From Hymenobacter fodinae (GTDB lineage: Bacteria; Bacteroidota; Bacteroidia; Cytophagales; Hymenobacteraceae), in NCBI RefSeq assembly GCF_004745825.1, contig NZ_SRLA01000002.1:1-64000 (forward strand): a stretch of 64,000 bases of DNA, in the 5' to 3' direction. The notes under the pieces were generated by a model, which searched no databases, had not been told where the DNA came from, and saw only the letters and a list, made by a program, of their open reading frames with translations. The position numbers and the translations under genes were made by a program. Positions 60,714 through 64,000 of this stretch are shown piece after piece (position 1 is the stretch's first letter; each line of letters opens with the position of its first letter).

Positions 60714-60721
60714 AAAGCCAG

Positions 60722-61621
60722 TTAGCCTTTTATAGCTTCCGCGGCTACTTGCTCGGCCGCGTGAATGCGGGCGAAATACACGTCCTCCAGCGTGGGCTCC
60801 ACGGCCTCAAAGCCGTTGCCAGGCTGCGCGAGGCTGTGCACGTGAATGATGGTCTGGCCCGCAAACAGGCGCGACGAAATCACGGAGAACTGCTGCTGAT
60901 ACTGGCCTAGCTCGTCTTTGCTCACGCTGCGTCGCCAGATTTGCCCACGCATTTCCTCAATGGCCACCAGCGGGTCGCCGGTGTACAGCACCTGGCCTTT
61001 GTTGATGATGGCGAACTGCCGGCACAGGTCCGACACATCCGACACAATGTGCGTGCTGAGAATCACGATGCGGTTCTCGCCAATTTCGGCCAGTAGGTTA
61101 TGGAAGCGGTTGCGCTCGGTGGGGTCGAGGCCGGCGGTAGGCTCATCCACAATAATGAGCTTCGGGTCGCCGAGCAGAGCCTGGGCAATGCCAAAGCGCT
61201 GCTTCATGCCCCCCGAGTAGCCACCCAGGTTCTTGTTGCGGGCTTCCCAGAGGTTGGTCTGGTGTAGCAGCGCATCTACCACCTCCCGCCGCTCCCGCTT
61301 GTTGCTAATGCCCTTCAGCACCGCAAAATGCTCTAGTAGCTCGGCCGCCGATACTTTAGGGTACACGCCAAACTCCTGCGGCAGATAGCCCAGCACCTGG
61401 CGCACCTGCTCCGGCTGGCGCAATACATCCAAGTCACCTAGCTTGATGCTGCCCGAGTCGGCTTCCTGCAGCGTAGAAATAGTCCGCATCAACGACGACT
61501 TGCCGGCACCGTTGGGGCCTAGCAAGCCAAACATGCCCGGCGCAATGCGCAACGATACATTATTAAGGGCGCGGGTGCCGTTGGGGTATGTTTTGGAGAG
61601 GTGTTCAATAGCCAGTTCCAT
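60722..61621 (-). CDS. ABC transporter ATP-binding protein
   Basis: 299 residues. Walker A GPNGAGKSS (35-43), signature YSGGMKQR, Walker B LIIVDEPTAGLD and H-loop VILSTHIV are complete. The C-terminal ~70 residues are an extra domain. It energises the adjacent permease-peptidase fusion, encoded next on the same strand 148 bases away across the inverted repeat. It may be a drug, peptide or lipid exporter; the substrate is not shown. Confidence 0.92.
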   Translation of the reverse strand: MELAIEHLSKTYPNGTRALNNVSLRIAPGMFGLLGPNGAGKSSLMRTISTLQEADSGSIKLGDLDVLRQPEQVRQVLGYLPQEFGVYPKVSAAELLEHFAVLKGISNKRERREVVDALLHQTNLWEARNKNLGGYSGGMKQRFGIAQALLGDPKLIIVDEPTAGLDPTERNRFHNLLAEIGENRIVILSTHIVSDVSDLCRQFAIINKGQVLYTGDPLVAIEEMRGQIWRRSVSKDELGQYQQQFSVISSRLFAGQTIIHVHSLAQPGNGFEAVEPTLEDVYFARIHAAEQVAAEAIKG

Positions 61622-61691
61622 GAGAGCAGGGCGAAAGAGGATGGTTGACAGATGAATAGGAGAGCCACAGTATTGGCAGAATGACCCATCT

Positions 61692-61699
61692 CAAACATA
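61692..61699 (-). promoter_or_regulatory. -7 element of the ABC operon
   Basis: On the minus strand it reads TATGTTTG, an exact match to TAnnTTTG, 71 bases before the ATPase start. The 426-base gap 61622-62047 also holds the inverted repeat and the aspS promoter. Confidence 0.55.
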
Positions 61700-61837
61700 G
61701 AAAAAGGGGTATGAACAGCTTCCGCTTTTCAACCAACCCGGCTTCAGGGAGGGACAACGGGCTTTCGAGCGAAGTTTCCCGGGAAGAGTGGCCTACACGA
61801 TTATGCTTGCACAGTCAGTGTTTTCGGAAATAAGACC

Positions 61838-61939
61838 GTCATGCTGAGCGCAGCCGAAGCATCTCTACCACTTCGTTGCAATAGGCCTAGGCCAGTCGAT
61901 AGCCAGAGGGAGAGATGCTTCGACTCCGCTCAGCATGAC
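61838..61939. repeat. Dispersed-type inverted repeat upstream of aspS
   Basis: Two 29-base arms: GTCATGCTGAGCGCAGCCGA then AGCATCTCT at 61838-61866, and its complement at 61911-61939 (AGAGATGCTTCGACTCCGCT then CAGCATGAC). The arms agree at 27 of 29 positions. I recall similar CATGCTGAG-type intergenic repeats in other Bacteroidota, but that is memory, not a search. Confidence 0.8.
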
Positions 61940-62024
61940 GTGCATTTATTTTACTGTCCCTATAGCTGGAAGGCCTACCCACTTGCCGTAGCAGATTTGC
62001 GGGAAATCCGTTGGCATCTTCTAG

Positions 62025-62032
62025 TATCTTCG
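62025..62032 (+). promoter_or_regulatory. Possible -7 element of aspS
   Basis: TATCTTCG has one mismatch to TAnnTTTG, 15 bases before the aspS ATG. TTTG at 61996-61999 stands 25 bases upstream as a rough -33. Confidence 0.45.
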
Positions 62033-62047
62033 TCAAAAAATAGACTT

Positions 62048-63811
62048 ATGCTCCGTTCTCATACCTGCGGCGAACTGCGCGCCGAACACGTTGGTCAAAC
62101 CGTAACCCTGTGCGGCTGGGTGCAGCGCACCCGCGACGCGGGCGGCATCTTCTGGATTGTGCTGCGCGACCGGTACGGTCTCACGCAGTTGGCACTAGAG
62201 GAAGGCGTTGAGTCGGCGGAAGTGCGCGAGCAGGCCCGCCAGTTGGGCCGCGAGTTTGTGATTTGCGTGACGGGTAAAGTGGCCGAGCGCTACTCCAAAA
62301 ACGACAAGATGCCCACCGGCGACATCGAGATTCGGGTGGAGAAGCTGGAGGTGCTGAACCCCGCCAAGCTGCCGCCCTTCCTGATCGAGGACGAAACCGA
62401 CGGCGGCGACGACCTGCGGATGAAGTACCGCTACCTCGACCTGCGCCGCAACCCCGTGCGCCAGAACCTGATGCTGCGCCACCGCGTGGCCCAGGCCACC
62501 CGTCGCTACCTCGACGGCCAAGCTTTTATTGAAGTAGAAACGCCCGTGCTCATTAAGAGCACGCCCGAAGGTGCCCGTGACTTTGTGGTGCCCTCCCGCA
62601 TGAACCCCGGCGAGTTCTACGCCCTGCCCCAGTCGCCCCAGACGTTCAAGCAGCTCCTAATGGTGTCGGGCTTCGACCGCTACTTCCAGATCGTGAAGTG
62701 CTTCCGCGACGAAGACCTACGCGCCGACCGTCAGCCCGAGTTTACTCAAATCGACTGCGAAATGTCGTTTGTAGAGCAGGAAGACATTCTGAGCACGTTC
62801 GAAGGGCTGGTGCAGTACCTGTTCCGCGAAGTGAAAGGCCTGGAAATCGGGACGCTGCCCCGCATGACCTACGCCGACGCTATGCGCTACTACGGAAACG
62901 ACAAGCCCGATACGCGCTTCGAGATGAAGTTCGTGGAGCTGAACGACGTAGTGAAAGGCCACAACTTCCCCGTCTTCGACAATGCTGGCCTAGTAGTGGG
63001 TATCAACGCCTTCAACTCGGCTGTGTACACCCGCAAGCAGCTCGATGAGCTGACCGAGTTTGTGAAGCGCCCCCAAGTTGGTGCTACTGGCCTAGTGTAC
63101 GCTCGCATCGAGGCCGATGGCTCCGTAAAGTCGTCGGTAGATAAGTTTTACTCGCAGGAAGCGCTGCAGCAGTGGAAAGCCGCCTTCAATGCCCAGCCCG
63201 GCGACTTGCTGCTGGTGCTGGCCGGCGAGCCCAACAAAACCCGTAAGGCTCTCTCGGAGCTGCGCCTGGAAATGGGCCAGCGTATGGGTTTGCGCGATAA
63301 AGACACCTTCTCTGCGTTGTGGGTCGTTGATTTCCCCCTGCTCGAGTACATCGAAGAGGAGGGACGCTACTTCGCCATGCACCACCCCTTCACCTCGCCG
63401 AAACCTGAGGACGTGGCCCTGCTCGACAACCCCGAAACCATCGGGGAAGTACGCGCCAACGCCTACGACATGGTAATCAACGGTGTAGAAGTGGGCGGCG
63501 GCTCCATCCGTATTCACGACCGCGCCGTGCAGGCCCGCATGTTCTCTTTGCTGGGCTTCTCCGACGAGGAAGCCAAAGCGCAGTTCGGCTTCCTGCTCGA
63601 CGCCTTTGAGTACGGCGCACCACCCCACGGCGGTATCGCCTTCGGCTTCGACCGCCTCTGCAGCCTCTTCGGTGGCGCTGACTCCATCCGCGACTTCATC
63701 GCCTTCCCGAAAAACAACTCCGGCCGCGACGTAATGATCGACTCGCCCGCTCAAATTTCGGATGCTCAGCTGAAGGAGTTAAGCATCAAGACCGATGTGG
63801 TAGCTAAGTAG
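62048..63811 (+). CDS. aspS: Aspartyl-tRNA synthetase
   Basis: 587 residues, bacterial type. OB-fold anticodon domain ([25 protein letters not shown], then [13 protein letters not shown]), class II core with motif 2 [16 protein letters not shown], the GAD insertion (about 280-410), and motif 3 GIAFGFDRL. It charges tRNA-Asp. The start is ATG 62048; a frame from 61841 only adds the intergenic repeat and the promoter. Confidence 0.96.
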   Translation: MLRSHTCGELRAEHVGQTVTLCGWVQRTRDAGGIFWIVLRDRYGLTQLALEEGVESAEVREQARQLGREFVICVTGKVAERYSKNDKMPTGDIEIRVEKLEVLNPAKLPPFLIEDETDGGDDLRMKYRYLDLRRNPVRQNLMLRHRVAQATRRYLDGQAFIEVETPVLIKSTPEGARDFVVPSRMNPGEFYALPQSPQTFKQLLMVSGFDRYFQIVKCFRDEDLRADRQPEFTQIDCEMSFVEQEDILSTFEGLVQYLFREVKGLEIGTLPRMTYADAMRYYGNDKPDTRFEMKFVELNDVVKGHNFPVFDNAGLVVGINAFNSAVYTRKQLDELTEFVKRPQVGATGLVYARIEADGSVKSSVDKFYSQEALQQWKAAFNAQPGDLLLVLAGEPNKTRKALSELRLEMGQRMGLRDKDTFSALWVVDFPLLEYIEEEGRYFAMHHPFTSPKPEDVALLDNPETIGEVRANAYDMVINGVEVGGGSIRIHDRAVQARMFSLLGFSDEEAKAQFGFLLDAFEYGAPPHGGIAFGFDRLCSLFGGADSIRDFIAFPKNNSGRDVMIDSPAQISDAQLKELSIKTDVVAK

Positions 63812-63823
63812 ATAAGTTGGCAT

Positions 63824-63870
63824 AAACTAGAAAGCGGCGCCTGATGCATCAAGCGCCGCTTTCTAGTTTT
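63824..63870 (+). terminator. Terminator after aspS
   Basis: AAACTAGAAAGCGGCGC and GCGCCGCTTTCTAGTTT form a perfect 17-bp stem around a 12-base loop, with a short T run. Confidence 0.9.
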
Positions 63871-63884
63871 CAAGGCCTACACCT

Positions 63885-64000
63885 ATGGATTTAGATCTAG
63901 AAATAACCTTTATCAACAAGTGTGTGATAAAGAACAAGCGACAGCGATACATAGGCTTTATTAGTAACCCAAAACGCCGCAGCACTTTCCTCAAAATGCT
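63885..64000 (+). CDS. Start of a small unknown protein, cut by the window edge
   Basis: An open frame from ATG 63885 runs to the window edge without a stop: MDLDLEITFINKCVIKNKRQ, then RYIGFISNPKRRSTFLKML. It is too short for ordinary ORF thresholds. The basic, Arg/Lys-rich pattern with GFISNPKRR looks like real coding sequence. The function is unknown and the protein may be longer outside the window. Confidence 0.5.
   Translation, partial: MDLDLEITFINKCVIKNKRQRYIGFISNPKRRSTFLKM

Noticed and set aside
61841..62047. N-terminal extension of aspS
   Set aside because: The frame runs through the intergenic inverted repeat and the promoter; the normal aspS N-terminus starts at 62048.
63092..63754. 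A 220-residue minus-strand frame opposite aspS
   Set aside because: Antisense to the conserved catalytic core of aspS, with no motif of its own.
1..64000. tRNA genes, CRISPR arrays, insertion sequences and prophage
   Set aside because: I found no cloverleaf-like sequence, no regular repeat-spacer array, no transposase or integrase, and no phage structural gene.

Overview
The window looks like the chromosome of a Bacteroidota bacterium of the order Cytophagales, most likely Hymenobacter or a close relative. The evidence is a moderately high G+C content (by eye about 56-57%), genes for the type IX secretion system (porU, porV, porZ and a cargo protein with a type A sorting domain), the Bacteroidota promoter element TAnnTTTG in front of many genes, and few Shine-Dalgarno sequences. 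No phage, insertion sequence, CRISPR array or tRNA was recognised. Almost everything is chromosomal housekeeping or envelope biology, with a few lineage-specific islands.

Layout. 1-450: 5S rRNA at the end of an rRNA operon, a structured element and two terminators. 456-6935 (minus): porU-porV plus a catalytically dead M16 peptidase homologue. 7073-8470 (minus): phosphatidylserine synthase and a metallo-beta-lactamase-fold hydrolase. 8617-13032: FAD oxidoreductase and a TolB-like propeller fused to an outer-membrane barrel. 13227-19296: cytochrome c maturation genes ccmB, ccmC, ccmD-like, ccmE, a cysteine-rich secreted unknown, and ccmF. 19600-22320 (minus): T9SS cargo. 22471-27420: DUF2520 protein, ferredoxin, IscX, KdsC-like phosphatase, cold shock protein, UbiA prenyltransferase, BamA/TamA-like protein. 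27585-31530: glycosyltransferase, NodS-like methyltransferase, PIG-L deacetylase and acyl-CoA dehydrogenase. 31824-39727: purH, then the elongasome genes mreB, mreC, mreD, mrdA, rodA. 39877-45606: an unknown protein, a second ferredoxin, thymidine kinase, porZ, recO. 45683-50683 (minus): five FKBP prolyl isomerases behind an nrnA-type phosphoesterase. 51058-56750: ndk, BCS1-like AAA ATPase, MFS transporter, sodA, tadA and two small exported proteins. 56953-61621 (minus): an ABC-2 permease fused to an M1 aminopeptidase, with its ATPase. 62048-63811: aspS, then the start of a small unknown gene cut by the window edge.

How the genes work together. PorU, PorV and PorZ are three of the four known subunits of the T9SS attachment complex and would process cargo such as the 906-residue adhesin-like protein. 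The ccm set builds c-type cytochromes with a CcmE that has Cys in place of the usual haem-binding His. MreBCD, PBP2 and RodA form one wall-elongation cluster. The FKBPs, BamA-like proteins and T9SS parts all point to heavy investment in outer-membrane and periplasmic protein folding.

The most unusual features are (i) the heptamer GGCCTAG, found about 100 times on the two strands (about nine times expectation by my hand count), usually in coding DNA as Gly-Leu(CTA) or Leu(CTA)-Gly codons; (ii) the glycosyltransferase/methyltransferase/deacetylase/acyl-CoA dehydrogenase island, whose enzyme types resemble lipo-oligosaccharide (Nod factor) chemistry but whose product is unknown; (iii) the CxxxY CcmE and the secreted unknown between ccmE and ccmF; and (iv) four different intergenic inverted-repeat elements that look like dispersed families.
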